NCBI GenBank assembly: GCA_910579505.1
Contig: CAJTTZ010000010.1
Coordinates: 62,001 to 126,000 of the forward strand
Source: an uncultured Lachnospiraceae bacterium
GTDB lineage: Bacteria; Bacillota; Clostridia; Lachnospirales; Lachnospiraceae
Direction of reading: 5' to 3'
Length of the DNA: 64,000 nucleotides
This document shows positions 7,902 to 16,971 of this stretch, one piece after another. Each line of letters opens with the position of its first letter. Within the stretch, counting starts at the first letter, position 1. Made by a program: the position numbers and the translations under genes. The notes under the pieces are model-generated. The model saw only the letters and a program-made list of their open reading frames with translations. It had not been told where the DNA came from and searched no databases.

Positions 7902-9242
7902 CTATTGTTTGTAAAAAACCTCACCGTTACACCAGAAATAATCCCTTTCCTCCGAGATACCCAGTATGTACCATGCCAGTTCACCTTCCTTTGTCCCGCG
8001 CCAGTAAATTGCCAGTTCCGGGCAAAGCCCCCTGTTACTCCTGTCCACAACATCCCACTTATAATACGTGTCACCGTAAAACTCTACTGCCGGATAGTAT
8101 ACCACCGCTTTATCACCGTCAAACTGCAATACCACATCATATTCTTCACTGTCGCCCACATCCTTTGGATGGTAATACCATATTCCCTGCAGCGCCTCTT
8201 TTGTGATCTTACCCCAGTCGCCTGACACATATGTATTTTCCACCGCAGAGGCGTCCGCATCCATGTTTAAATTCTCAAAAACCGACGCTTCAATCAGGCA
8301 GTCGCCCCTCTCTTCCGTATGCGTTTCAGAAAATGTCTCTGTGTCGCGGATCCATCCCTCCGCAATATGATTGCCCAGAAAACGTCTGCGCCCCGACTCG
8401 ACACTCACTTTCACCTCACACGTCCGCACCCAGTCGTCCCCGTCGAATTGCAGTGTGACAACCGTGCCGTCCTCATTCATCACGCCATCCTTACACACAA
8501 ACTGGCAGTAATTGGTATCGCCGCTCTCCGAACAGAAACTGTCCGTCTCCGCGTAATACCAGTCCTTCATCCCCTCGCTGCCCTCTGCCACGAGCTCGTC
8601 ATAGGTAAATCCCACTTTTTCCAGAAGCAGCGCGTCCACAGCCGCCTTATCTATGGCGCCGAAATCTGTTTCGATTTCCGCCTGATTCCAACGCGCCAGA
8701 TGCGCCCGCTTCTCCTCATCCGTTCCCGGTCTCCCAACCCCCGCACTGCTGTAAAACACCTGATAGAGATCGATCTGCGCAGGATTCTCCCAGTCGGACA
8801 ACAGAAATCCGTAATTGGAATGATCCTGTATCCACTCCGTATATCCCGCCATCTCCTCCGCCGTCAGGCACCTGCCGTTTTCGGGTATCTCCAAGTCCTT
8901 GTCCTGCCGCTTCCCTTCTTTCGCAGACGAAGACGGCTCCCCGCTTTCCAGCCCCGCCTGCTCCCTGTCATCTCCAACTGCAGGCTGCACATCCTCGCTG
9001 TCTGCTTCCGTCTTAGCAGCCCCCGCCACATCCGCCAGCCCGCCGTCTTCATCAGGCAAAGCATCCCCGCCGGGCTGACTGCCTCCGCCGCCAGCTTCCG
9101 CACCGTCATTCACTGTCTCCGAAACATCCGCCTCAGAAATCTCCTGCCCCTGCTCCTGCACCGCGCCATCCGCCTGCTGCCCACACCCCGCGCAAAGGCA
9201 CAGCATACAGATCCCTGTCAAAACCGCAATTTTCTTCCGCAT
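7902..9242 (-). CDS. Predicted lipoprotein, function unknown
   Basis: A 446-residue exported lipoprotein. The N-terminus MRKK, a hydrophobic core and lipobox LCAGC predict lipidation at Cys20 and anchoring to the outer face of the membrane. Residues about 22-115 are a Gly/Glu/Asp/Ser-rich linker; the remaining 330 residues are a globular domain rich in Trp, Tyr and acidic residues without a motif I recognise. The start was chosen for GGAG nine bases upstream; two earlier in-frame ATGs lack one. A compound hairpin element lies directly upstream, between this gene and the preceding permease gene on the same strand. Confidence 0.8.
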   Translation of the reverse strand: MRKKIAVLTGICMLCLCAGCGQQADGAVQEQGQEISEADVSETVNDGAEAGGGGSQPGGDALPDEDGGLADVAGAAKTEADSEDVQPAVGDDREQAGLESGEPSSSAKEGKRQDKDLEIPENGRCLTAEEMAGYTEWIQDHSNYGFLLSDWENPAQIDLYQVFYSSAGVGRPGTDEEKRAHLARWNQAEIETDFGAIDKAAVDALLLEKVGFTYDELVAEGSEGMKDWYYAETDSFCSESGDTNYCQFVCKDGVMNEDGTVVTLQFDGDDWVRTCEVKVSVESGRRRFLGNHIAEGWIRDTETFSETHTEERGDCLIEASVFENLNMDADASAVENTYVSGDWGKITKEALQGIWYYHPKDVGDSEEYDVVLQFDGDKAVVYYPAVEFYGDTYYKWDVVDRSNRGLCPELAIYWRGTKEGELAWYILGISEERDYFWCNGEVFYKQ

Positions 9243-9284
9243 ACGCCTATTCTCCATGTACAAATACATCTTCATGCTTCATGC

Positions 9285-9374
9285 GGAGAATGCCGCTTTT
9301 GGCATTCTCCTGCGCAAAAAGAGCTTCTTGGCGTCCCGTCCAATGTCGGGACGCCATTAGAAGCTCCTTTTGCG
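9285..9374 (-). repeat. Compound two-hairpin element, copy A
   Basis: Read on the minus strand after the stop of the MacB-type permease: a long hairpin with arms CGCAAAAGGAGCTTCT/AGAAGCTCTTTTTGCG and inner GGCGTCCCG/CGGGACGCC (9312-9374), then GGAGAATGCC/GGCATTCTCC (9285-9310). The first hairpin ends in TTTTT and could terminate transcription of the ytr-like operon. Confidence 0.85.
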
Positions 9375-10727
9375 TTATTCATTTCGTATCGCCGCCAGCG
9401 GGCTAAGCCGCATCGCCCTCCTCGCCGGAAAAAACCCTGCCACCATGCCGACCATCACCGCAAACACAAGAGACAGAAGCACGAGCCAAAGCGGAATATA
9501 GGAAATACCGCCGGAAGTCGCCATATATTCGTTGGCGTTCGCCGCCACTTTATTAATGATCACAGACAGGATAAAGCTCAAAACCAGACCAATCACGCCG
9601 CCGATGAAGCCGATAAAACCCGCCTCCATCAGAAAGAGACTGCGAATGTTTCTAAGGTCGCACCCCAGCACCTTCATCACGCCGATCTCCTTCGTCCGCT
9701 CATAAATGGACATCATCATCGTGTTGGTAATGCCGATTGCCGCCACAAATAAAGACACCGCGCCGATGCCGCCGAGCACCGCCTGAATGTAGCCCATGGT
9801 CTTCTGCTCGGACTCCACCCACTCCGCCTGACTGCTCGCCTCGTACCCCAGTTCCTGCAGACTCTTCTGCAGCGCCACCACATTGTCCATGCTGTCCACA
9901 TTCACCTGCAGCTGGTTATAAAAAATCTCCTTGTAAGGCTTTCCTGTCTTGGTCCGCGGCTGTCCGGGAATGACTTTATTCTTAAACATCTTTTTAAATT
10001 CCTTCATCAGCTGGTCGATATCGCAGAAGGTATACCAGCCGTACCGGGACCACTGGTCTTCCCCGGGTTTGGCCTCCACGCCGCATGTCTCTATCAGATA
10101 TTTTTTCGGCGGAGGCTTCGTCTGCCCGTTTTCATCCGGAGTGCCCGACCCATAGTACGCATCCGTATCAAAGATCACAAAAATGGGGTCTTTCATCAGA
10201 TCAATATCCGGCAAAGCGCCTGTCTCATAGAAACCGCCGCCATTTCCCTTGGAATTGTAAAAGTTCTGCAAGACCTCATTGCCATAGAAAAAAGTCAGTT
10301 TATCATCATTTCCGGGAAGCTGCCCTTCTCCCACCTCGATATTCATGTTTTCAAGGGCCTCTTTCGGCAGGCCCTGTATCTGCAGATATGCCTCATAGCT
10401 TCCATACTTTGCAAGGGCATTGGTCTGCAGCATCGGATATACCGACTCCACATGCTCCATGGCGCTGATCTCGTTGATCAGTTTCTGGTCCAGACGCTTT
10501 ACCTCCTCCGAAGAAGAGTCACCCCACGGCTCATACACCGTCACCTGTGTCAGGCTCCCGTAAGACTCGTACTGCGCCATCAGGGAACGGCTCAGTCCAA
10601 GACCCAGGGACACCATGACCACAATGGAGGCGACGCCGATCACCACGCCAAGAACCGTCAGGACCGTTCTCACTTTTCTTTTCCAGAGATTACTGCTGCT
10701 CATCCGCAGCAAATCAAGAAACTTCAT
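9375..10727 (-). CDS. ABC transporter permease, MacB/FtsX family (YtrF-like)
   Basis: A 450-residue permease with the MacB layout: one membrane segment near the N-terminus (VRTVLTVLGVVIGVASIVVM), a large extracytoplasmic domain (about 60-310), three C-terminal membrane segments (about 320-440) and the closing motif RRAMRLSPLAAIRNE. MacB-type transporters do not move substrate through the membrane but transmit ATP-driven mechanical motion to the outside. Last gene of the ytr-like operon; the LolD-type ATPase two genes upstream is its expected partner. In B. subtilis ytrABCDEF the last gene, ytrF, has this same architecture. Confidence 0.88.
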   Translation of the reverse strand: MKFLDLLRMSSSNLWKRKVRTVLTVLGVVIGVASIVVMVSLGLGLSRSLMAQYESYGSLTQVTVYEPWGDSSSEEVKRLDQKLINEISAMEHVESVYPMLQTNALAKYGSYEAYLQIQGLPKEALENMNIEVGEGQLPGNDDKLTFFYGNEVLQNFYNSKGNGGGFYETGALPDIDLMKDPIFVIFDTDAYYGSGTPDENGQTKPPPKKYLIETCGVEAKPGEDQWSRYGWYTFCDIDQLMKEFKKMFKNKVIPGQPRTKTGKPYKEIFYNQLQVNVDSMDNVVALQKSLQELGYEASSQAEWVESEQKTMGYIQAVLGGIGAVSLFVAAIGITNTMMMSIYERTKEIGVMKVLGCDLRNIRSLFLMEAGFIGFIGGVIGLVLSFILSVIINKVAANANEYMATSGGISYIPLWLVLLSLVFAVMVGMVAGFFPARRAMRLSPLAAIRNE

Positions 10728-10763
10728 TATGGTTACCTTTCTTACGGTCCGGCCTCGCCAGTC

Positions 10764-12542
10764 TTACAAATCTTTCTCCAGTTCAGCCAGTTCCTGCGCC
10801 TCCAGAAGAGCCGCTTTTTTCCTTTTGCGAAGCTTAAGGAATACGCCGAGTCCTACACCCGCCAGGACGACAGCCCCGGAAACGCCGCCAACGATTATCC
10901 CTGTCTTAGGCTTTCCGCCTTCTCCGCCGTCCATCATCATGTCGCCGCCCATCATTATATCATCACCCATCATCATGTCGTCCATCATGGGCTCGTTTAC
11001 AAAAAGTGTGATCTCTTTCTCCGATGTGGTCACATTGCCCGCGTCGTCCTCGTAAGAGATTTCCAGCTTCACAATGCCGTCGTCCATCGTAGCAGCCGCG
11101 CCGGTCAGCATCACATCCACATTTCCCGTGTTGCCGGACTGGAGATTGCCCACAAAAGCCGACGCCTCCGCGATGGAATCCGCGAAAAATTTCACCTGCA
11201 CATTATAGAGGGTAGTCTTTCCCGTATTGTAAATGCTAAACATCACGTTGGACTGGGAACCCACCTCGATATTGTCGGGCACCACTTCCGGGATGCTCGT
11301 GTCAAAGCGGCTTTCCTGCGAAATCGGGATCGACACGCTCGCCTTGTCCGTCAGGTCAAATACCGTCGCCGCATCGTACTTCATGTTGACGTCCAGCACA
11401 TAAGGCTTCTGCGCCAGGTCCGCCTTCGCCGTCATCTCAATCTCGATATCCGCCGAGGTGTCCGGGGCGATTTTCTCCATGTAGACAGAGCTCGACCCCG
11501 ACGTTGGCAGAAAGGCCGAGTATGTGTTCGTCTTGTCCTCACCCTCCTGCGCCGCCTGCATATCGAAAAGCACATTGGTCACGGTCGTATCCTTGGAGGT
11601 ATTCTTGACATGGATGGTCAGGGTGAAAGTTTCCCCCGCGAAAACCTTCGCCGGATTCGTCTCAAAGCCCGTCACCACGATACGCGGCTTGGAGCCGGAC
11701 GCCTCCTGCCCATTGCCGCCAATAATACCGCTGCCCGGCTTACCGATGGTCTTTACATACACCGTAAGCTCCGCCGGCTCCTCGCTGCGGATACCCGCTT
11801 TCGTGTAAGATATTTTAAACTTCAGGGGATAATATCCCGTCATAACGTCGCTTCTCGTCTTAAAATGAAAGGTGAACTCCCTGCGGTTCTCCATCGCCGC
11901 CTCTTTCGTCTGACAGCCGGGAATGTACGGCTCCGTCTGGAGATAATTGGTCGCGTCCGGCTCAAAAGGCCATTCCGTCACCAGCGTGGAAATCACAGGC
12001 TCCACGATCAGGTTGTTTAATTCCTCTGTCCCGAAATTGACGATAGGCAGCACGATAGATACGCCCTGCCCGTAGCTCACAACAGGCGTCTGCCAGTTGT
12101 CCGCCACCTGTATAAATTCACTTGTGGTCTGGGTCACCTTTGCCACCGCCGCAGACTCCATATTTCCTTTGACAGAAGACACGTAGGACCAAAGTTCTGT
12201 CAGTGACATCTCCGTGTTGGCGATATAGTAGACTGCACTGTCAAAGAGCTTATGCAGACCTTCCATCACCTTCTCGTCCAGATGGTATCTCACCTCCAGG
12301 CTCTGCATATAGTAGAGCAGATCCTCGTCGGCGTCAAAGCGGTCGTCGTCCGTGATCACCCGGTCAGAACTTCTCTCCACATACTGGATTTCATTCCCAC
12401 TGACGCTCTCTTCCGCATATACCATGGATGCAGCATTCCACGAACCTGGCTGCCCCAAAACGGCTAACGCAAAAAACAGGCACGCCAAGCTGCCCGCCAA
12501 ACGCCTCACTGCTCTCCTACGGCTCTCCATTTTCCCTCTCAT
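10764..12542 (-). CDS. Surface protein with CARDB/COG1361-like beta domains and C-terminal anchor
   Basis: A 592-residue exported protein: signal peptide (ending near VYAEE), an N-terminal domain with helix, then at least two immunoglobulin-like domains of the CARDB/NEW3 type, recognised by FETNPAKVFAGETFTLTIHVKN and VVPDNIEVGSQSNVMFSIYNTGKT. These are followed by a Met/Asp-rich strip (about 525-548), one membrane segment (GIIVGGVSGAVVLAGVGLGVFL) and a basic cytoplasmic tail. It lies between a LolD-type ATPase and a MacB-type permease, so it is probably an extracellular subunit of that transporter. This protein is absent from B. subtilis ytr. Start uncertain between two ATGs four codons apart. 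Confidence 0.8.
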   Translation of the reverse strand: MRGKMESRRRAVRRLAGSLACLFFALAVLGQPGSWNAASMVYAEESVSGNEIQYVERSSDRVITDDDRFDADEDLLYYMQSLEVRYHLDEKVMEGLHKLFDSAVYYIANTEMSLTELWSYVSSVKGNMESAAVAKVTQTTSEFIQVADNWQTPVVSYGQGVSIVLPIVNFGTEELNNLIVEPVISTLVTEWPFEPDATNYLQTEPYIPGCQTKEAAMENRREFTFHFKTRSDVMTGYYPLKFKISYTKAGIRSEEPAELTVYVKTIGKPGSGIIGGNGQEASGSKPRIVVTGFETNPAKVFAGETFTLTIHVKNTSKDTTVTNVLFDMQAAQEGEDKTNTYSAFLPTSGSSSVYMEKIAPDTSADIEIEMTAKADLAQKPYVLDVNMKYDAATVFDLTDKASVSIPISQESRFDTSIPEVVPDNIEVGSQSNVMFSIYNTGKTTLYNVQVKFFADSIAEASAFVGNLQSGNTGNVDVMLTGAAATMDDGIVKLEISYEDDAGNVTTSEKEITLFVNEPMMDDMMMGDDIMMGGDMMMDGGEGGKPKTGIIVGGVSGAVVLAGVGLGVFLKLRKRKKAALLEAQELAELEKDL

Positions 12543-12694
12543 TCTCCTATCCTTCCAATCCCCAAACTTTTTGCTTTAATCATTTACTCTGTATTTTGAT
12601 TCCTTCTTATCGCTCAGATTAGCTCCCAGACGATTTTTTGCGGAAATTTTCTGCCATCAGCACCAAAACAGTCTTTCGCGCACTCCTGTCATTG

Positions 12695-13441
12695 TCAAGA
12701 CTCCTGCACCTCGATCTCCTCCGGCACGTCCTGCCCGTCCCGCTCGCTGATCTCCAGAATTTTTCCGTCCCGGATCCGAATCACGATATCCGCAAAACCC
12801 GCCAGATAATTGTCGTGGGTGACCATCACCAGCGTCTGGTTTTTCTCCCGCACCACCCGCTTCATCAGGTTCATGACCTCCACGGAAGTGTTTGAGTCAA
12901 GGTTTCCCGTCGGTTCGTCCGCAAAGATGATCTCCGGCTCCACCACCAGCGCCCTCGCCACGCCCACGCGCTGCTGCTGTCCGCCGGACATCTGGTTCGG
13001 GCGGTGTCTTTTATGCCTGGTCAGTCCCACCAGGTCGAGCATCTCCTCCGCCCTTCTGTTTCGGCTCTTCTTATCCATCCCCTGAAAAGTCAGGGGCAGC
13101 GCCACATTCTCTATCGCGTTCATGGTGCCCATCAGATTAAAAGACTGGAAGATAAAACCGATATGCTCCCTGCGGAAAGCCACGAGCTGGTTCTCTGTCT
13201 TTTTCTCCATGTGCTCCCCCGCGATCACGATCTCGCCCTTGGTCGGTTTTTCCAGTCCTGCCAGCATATTCAGAAGCGTGGACTTGCCGGAGCCGGAGGC
13301 GCCCACGATGGAGCAGAAGCACCCCCGCCTGATGGAGAAGCTGACGCCGTTTAAGGCGCGCACCCGCTCCTCCCCAACCCGGTATACCTTATAGAGATCT
13401 TTCACCTGTATCACAGGCTCATCCCACCTGTTATCGCCCAC
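12695..13441 (-). CDS. ABC transporter ATP-binding protein, LolD/MacB type (YtrE-like)
   Basis: A 248-residue ATPase with Walker A GASGSGKST, Q-loop FQSFNLMGTM, signature MSGGQQQRV, Walker B ADEPTGNLDS and switch histidine VTHD. The NLDS and LMGTMN motifs are typical of the LolD/MacB/YtrE group that pairs with FtsX-type permeases, so it should energise the permease encoded two genes downstream. GTG start with AAAGGAAACAGAC upstream. It begins 15 bases after the end of the DUF6449-type permease gene, consistent with one transcript. Confidence 0.92.
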   Translation of the reverse strand: MGDNRWDEPVIQVKDLYKVYRVGEERVRALNGVSFSIRRGCFCSIVGASGSGKSTLLNMLAGLEKPTKGEIVIAGEHMEKKTENQLVAFRREHIGFIFQSFNLMGTMNAIENVALPLTFQGMDKKSRNRRAEEMLDLVGLTRHKRHRPNQMSGGQQQRVGVARALVVEPEIIFADEPTGNLDSNTSVEVMNLMKRVVREKNQTLVMVTHDNYLAGFADIVIRIRDGKILEISERDGQDVPEEIEVQES

Positions 13442-13456
13442 GTCTGTTTCCTTTCC

Positions 13457-15598
13457 TTATTCACCTTCGCCCGTATACGCCGTCGCCTCAGCCACAAATG
13501 CCGGCACCTGCTCCGCGTAGAAAGAGTAGGTAAAATAATAGCTTTCCCTGTCGTAGGGATAAGTCGTATCCCGCTTAAACACGACTTCCACGGAATAGTT
13601 TTCATCCAGGTCCTTATAGCGGCTCCACGGCGCATCTACCCATGTGCAGTAGATATGGGGCAGGATCTGCGCGATCTGCTCCTCCTCATAGAAAGTTTCA
13701 GAGACCGTGTAATCCGTATAGCCGGCGTCCCACGTCTCCGCCACAGCCCTCGGCTGCATGTCATAGTCCACCGCGTTATCCTGCTGTGTCAGCTCATTGT
13801 GGTAGCAGGTCACCGTAACTGACTCAATATTTGCCGCGTCAAGCTCCATCGGATAGTATGCCTCCAGCTTTTTCAGCTCGGCAATCGTATTTTCAAAGCT
13901 GTCGTATACAAGAAACTGCTTTCGGTTATAATTTTTATATTCAAAGTTGATAAAACCGCAGGGACGGTTGTGCCTTACAAGCGTAAAGTCAAACTGCTCC
14001 ATATCCTTAAGCCATGCATCCTTAAGCCTTCCCGCCTCCTCAACGGGGATTACCACTTTGGCCGGACCGTTGGTGTACTGGATGCGGGTCACACCCTCTA
14101 AAAGATTCTGATCCGTCATCACCTGGAACACACCCTTCTGGTAAGCGTCTGTTCTGAAAATCTGATTCAGCAGTTCCTCCACCTTCGGGTCGTCATAGTC
14201 CACCTGTATACGCCTGTCTTTCTGCACACCCGACTTTAAACGGTACAGGATATACACGCTGCGGTTATCTCCCATCTCCTCCGGGTCAGCCTGTTCTGCT
14301 TGCGCCGCCAGTTCCAGAACAGGCGAAATATCGGTCAAAAACATATGATTCAATTCATACTTGCTCTGTTCGATATATTGCTGGTTCTCATCCCAATAGC
14401 TATCATAATATCCGTCTGCTGAAATTGCAATACTCTCCACCTTATTTTGTGCCGGAATATAACTGTCATACCCGAGCAGGTCCCATTTGAAGATGCAAAA
14501 TATTGCCAACAGGGCAGCTAACGCAATACCGCTGGATAACAGATGCTTAAACAGGCTTCTGATATCAAAATCATAGATCACTTCCATCACCGCGCACAGG
14601 ATCGCTCCGCCCGCAAGCATACCAACTACAAGCAGGGTCTCGTTCTGGTAGGAAGTGTCGTACACGACCCTGCCCACCAGAAATGCCACAGGAATCGCTG
14701 CCGCCACCTTGAGGACCGGCTCCAAAAAGCGGTGTGCCACCGCCTTGCCGGCAGTCTCCGAAGGTCTCTTTTTGTAGGCGTACCACCCCAGAGCCAGCAG
14801 CACCGCCGCAATCCCGATCCATTTTGCCACAATAGGCATGGCAATCTTTGCCGCCGCCGCGGCATCCGGCGCGTTTTTGATCTGCCAGATGTTCATAATG
14901 CAGTCATAGAACGTAGAAAATTTCGGTTCATCCTGCAGAAAATGTACCGAATAGGTGTCAAAGAACATCCCCTTCAGTCCCTCAAACATATCACTGACCA
15001 AAAACTCATACAGCGCGAACATCAAAAACAGGGCGCCCGTCACAAAACGGTTTCCCGTCAGCATCACCGCGAGAATCATCATGTGGTAAAAGACGAGGAA
15101 GAAGAAAAAGTGCCACACAAAGGAAAGCCCCGCACTGGCAATCACTTCCCCGTTCACCGCTCCCTGGGCCGCCGACAGGATCATGCCCAGAGCCAGCCCG
15201 GAAAGACTGGCTGTCAGATAAATCACCAGCCCGTTTACATAGACCACGGCAAATCTCCTGTTTTTCGACACGGGAACACTGTGGTACATGTCCACCTTCC
15301 TTCTGTCAAACAGATAGGAAAAGCCCTGCATCCCTATGACTGCAGCTATCACAAAGACAAAGGGGTAAATATTGTCGGAAAAGCCAAGCGCGTCCTTCGC
15401 CGCCTGACACATTGCCTCCTGAAATTCCATCCGGGTCTTGTAATACCCCGCCGCCTGATAGCCCCTGATCCTGCTTAAATAGATCATCGTCATGCCGCCG
15501 TAGACGAGAAGCTGTGACAGCATCGCCACGATCCAGACCCAGATCCGCCTTTTATGGTTTTCCTTACAACTATCCCAGAATGAGTTTTTTGATGTCAT
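13457..15598 (-). CDS. ABC-2 type permease, DUF6449-like (YtrC/D position)
   Basis: A 713-residue membrane protein. The first half has about eight hydrophobic segments beginning IWVWIVAMLSQLLVYGGMTMIY and contains RKVDMYHSVPVSKNRRF, a motif common in permeases of YtrC/ABC-2 type. The second half (about 375-713) is a large extracytoplasmic domain. It fits DUF6449-type permeases. Its start overlaps the end of the upstream ATPase gene by 29 bases, with GGAGGTGGTAGGCT before the ATG, implying coupled translation. Role inferred: membrane partner of that ATPase, in place of the separate YtrC and YtrD of B. subtilis. Confidence 0.85.
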   Translation of the reverse strand: MTSKNSFWDSCKENHKRRIWVWIVAMLSQLLVYGGMTMIYLSRIRGYQAAGYYKTRMEFQEAMCQAAKDALGFSDNIYPFVFVIAAVIGMQGFSYLFDRRKVDMYHSVPVSKNRRFAVVYVNGLVIYLTASLSGLALGMILSAAQGAVNGEVIASAGLSFVWHFFFFLVFYHMMILAVMLTGNRFVTGALFLMFALYEFLVSDMFEGLKGMFFDTYSVHFLQDEPKFSTFYDCIMNIWQIKNAPDAAAAAKIAMPIVAKWIGIAAVLLALGWYAYKKRPSETAGKAVAHRFLEPVLKVAAAIPVAFLVGRVVYDTSYQNETLLVVGMLAGGAILCAVMEVIYDFDIRSLFKHLLSSGIALAALLAIFCIFKWDLLGYDSYIPAQNKVESIAISADGYYDSYWDENQQYIEQSKYELNHMFLTDISPVLELAAQAEQADPEEMGDNRSVYILYRLKSGVQKDRRIQVDYDDPKVEELLNQIFRTDAYQKGVFQVMTDQNLLEGVTRIQYTNGPAKVVIPVEEAGRLKDAWLKDMEQFDFTLVRHNRPCGFINFEYKNYNRKQFLVYDSFENTIAELKKLEAYYPMELDAANIESVTVTCYHNELTQQDNAVDYDMQPRAVAETWDAGYTDYTVSETFYEEEQIAQILPHIYCTWVDAPWSRYKDLDENYSVEVVFKRDTTYPYDRESYYFTYSFYAEQVPAFVAEATAYTGEGE

Positions 15599-16475
15599 AG
15601 CCTACCACCTCCGTCTCACTGATAAAAATCTCCTCCAGGGACAAGGGAAGCACCTCGTAAAAAATCGTGTCCACCGTGGCGAACCGTGCCTCCACTTCCT
15701 CCCTTGTGCTGCGCACCGTGATCGTGCAAAGGGATCCCCTCTGCTCCTTCTTTAGCACCTCAAGCCCGTTTAACGCTTTCAGCTCGTCTTCCACGGCACT
15801 GAACACACACTGTACTTTCTGAATATTGCACTTCATATCTTCCAGATCTCTGGACAGCAGCACGCCGCCCTTATGTAACAAACCCACATGGTCGCATATA
15901 TCTTCCAGTTCCCGCAGGTTGTGGGAAGCGATCACCGGCGTCAGCCCCCGCTCCTCCATCTCCTTGGCAAAGATCGACTTGATCCCCTGCCGCATCACCG
16001 GGTCAAGCCCGTCGAACGTCTCGTCGCAGAGAATGTATTTCGTGTGGGCACAGATCCCTAAAAGCAGGGCAAGCTGCTTTTTCATACCTTTGGAAAAAGT
16101 GCCGATCTTCCTGTTTTTGTCCAGATTGAATTTCTCCAGATACCGGTAAAACTCCTCCCTGTCAAATGCCTCGTAAACGCCGCTGTAATATTTCTCCATC
16201 GCCCGCGCGTTGGCATTTGCAAAAAAGTAAGGCTCGTCCGCGATAAAAAACAGCCGCTTTTTCGCCTCCACATTGTCGTAGACGGGCATACTGTCCACCG
16301 CCACCGTTCCCTCGTCCGGCCTGATCACACCCGCTATCATGCGAAGCACCGTACTCTTACCTGCTCCGTTTGTGCCGATCAGCCCGAACACCGTCTTTTC
16401 CCTGATGGTAACGCTTACTTCATCAACGGCCCTGATATCTTCAAACTGTTTCGTCAGATTATGTATCTCTATCAT
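15570..16475 (-). CDS. ABC transporter ATP-binding protein (YtrB-like)
   Basis: A 301-residue ATPase: Walker A GTNGAGKST, signature FSKGMKKQL, Walker B CDETFDGLDP, switch IASHN. The KGMKKQLALLL signature and the C-terminal 80-residue extension are typical of ABC-2/YtrB exporters. Start has GGGAGGAACCTT upstream and lies 17 bases after the end of the GntR-type regulator gene. It probably drives the adjacent DUF6449-type permease; the second ATPase of the operon would serve the MacB-type permease. Confidence 0.92.
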   Translation of the reverse strand: MIEIHNLTKQFEDIRAVDEVSVTIREKTVFGLIGTNGAGKSTVLRMIAGVIRPDEGTVAVDSMPVYDNVEAKKRLFFIADEPYFFANANARAMEKYYSGVYEAFDREEFYRYLEKFNLDKNRKIGTFSKGMKKQLALLLGICAHTKYILCDETFDGLDPVMRQGIKSIFAKEMEERGLTPVIASHNLRELEDICDHVGLLHKGGVLLSRDLEDMKCNIQKVQCVFSAVEDELKALNGLEVLKKEQRGSLCTITVRSTREEVEARFATVDTIFYEVLPLSLEEIFISETEVVGYDIKKLILG

Positions 16476-16492
16476 AAGGTTCCTCCCAGTCT

Positions 16493-16852
16493 CTACACAC
16501 TAAGCTTCTCAATCTCCAGAGTAAGCTCCATTTTTGTCATGCCAAGCTCCAGCACTTCTCTCACGAGCCGCAGAATCTCCTCCAGACATTCTCTCTTCCT
16601 CGTCTCCACCAGTTTCCCGTCGCCGGACACAAAACTGCCCCTGCCCTTCACCGTGTAGATGAAATCCTGCCGCTCCAGCTCTGCATATGCCTTTTGGATC
16701 GTGTTGGGATTGATCGACAGCTCCATCGCAAGATTGCGGACAGACGGCATCTGCTCATCCGGCTGCATGACGCCCTTCAATATCAAAGTCTTAAATCGTT
16801 CCACGACCTGTTCATAGATCGGGCGGGTATCTTTATAGTCTATGATAATCAT
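16493..16852 (-). CDS. ytrA: GntR-family transcriptional regulator, YtrA subfamily
   Basis: A 119-residue repressor: winged helix (residues about 10-75, with MPSVRNLAMELSINPNTIQKAY as the recognition region and KGRGSFV wing) and only a short C-terminal dimerisation helix pair, the hallmark of the YtrA subfamily. The ATG is selected by AAGGAGACATT upstream; the open frame continues further upstream into gpmI but that part is antisense shadow. First gene of the six-gene operon and likely its autoregulator. In B. subtilis the ytr operon responds to cell-wall antibiotics; the signal here is unknown. Confidence 0.88.
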   Translation of the reverse strand: MIIIDYKDTRPIYEQVVERFKTLILKGVMQPDEQMPSVRNLAMELSINPNTIQKAYAELERQDFIYTVKGRGSFVSGDGKLVETRKRECLEEILRLVREVLELGMTKMELTLEIEKLSV

Positions 16853-16891
16853 AATGTCTCCTTTCCCCGGATTATCCCCACGCACAATGCT

Positions 16892-16926
16892 AAGTGTACT
16901 ATTTGTGGTGGTACAGTTAGTATACA
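16892..16926 (-). promoter_or_regulatory. Candidate YtrA operator
   Basis: Just upstream of ytrA, TGTAC at 16895-16899 is mirrored by GTACA at 16911-16915, and TGTACTA is roughly mirrored by TAGTATACA (16918-16926). YtrA-type regulators bind TGTAC-like dyads, so autoregulation is plausible. Core promoter hexamers are not clear to me. Confidence 0.45.
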
Positions 16927-16971
16927 AAAAGAGCGGAGGCCATGTCAAGCCTCCGCCCAAAATCTTAAGAT

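Noticed and set aside
8319..12020. Two long plus-strand frames opposite the lipoprotein, permease and CARDB genes
   Set aside because: Shadows of well-supported minus-strand genes.
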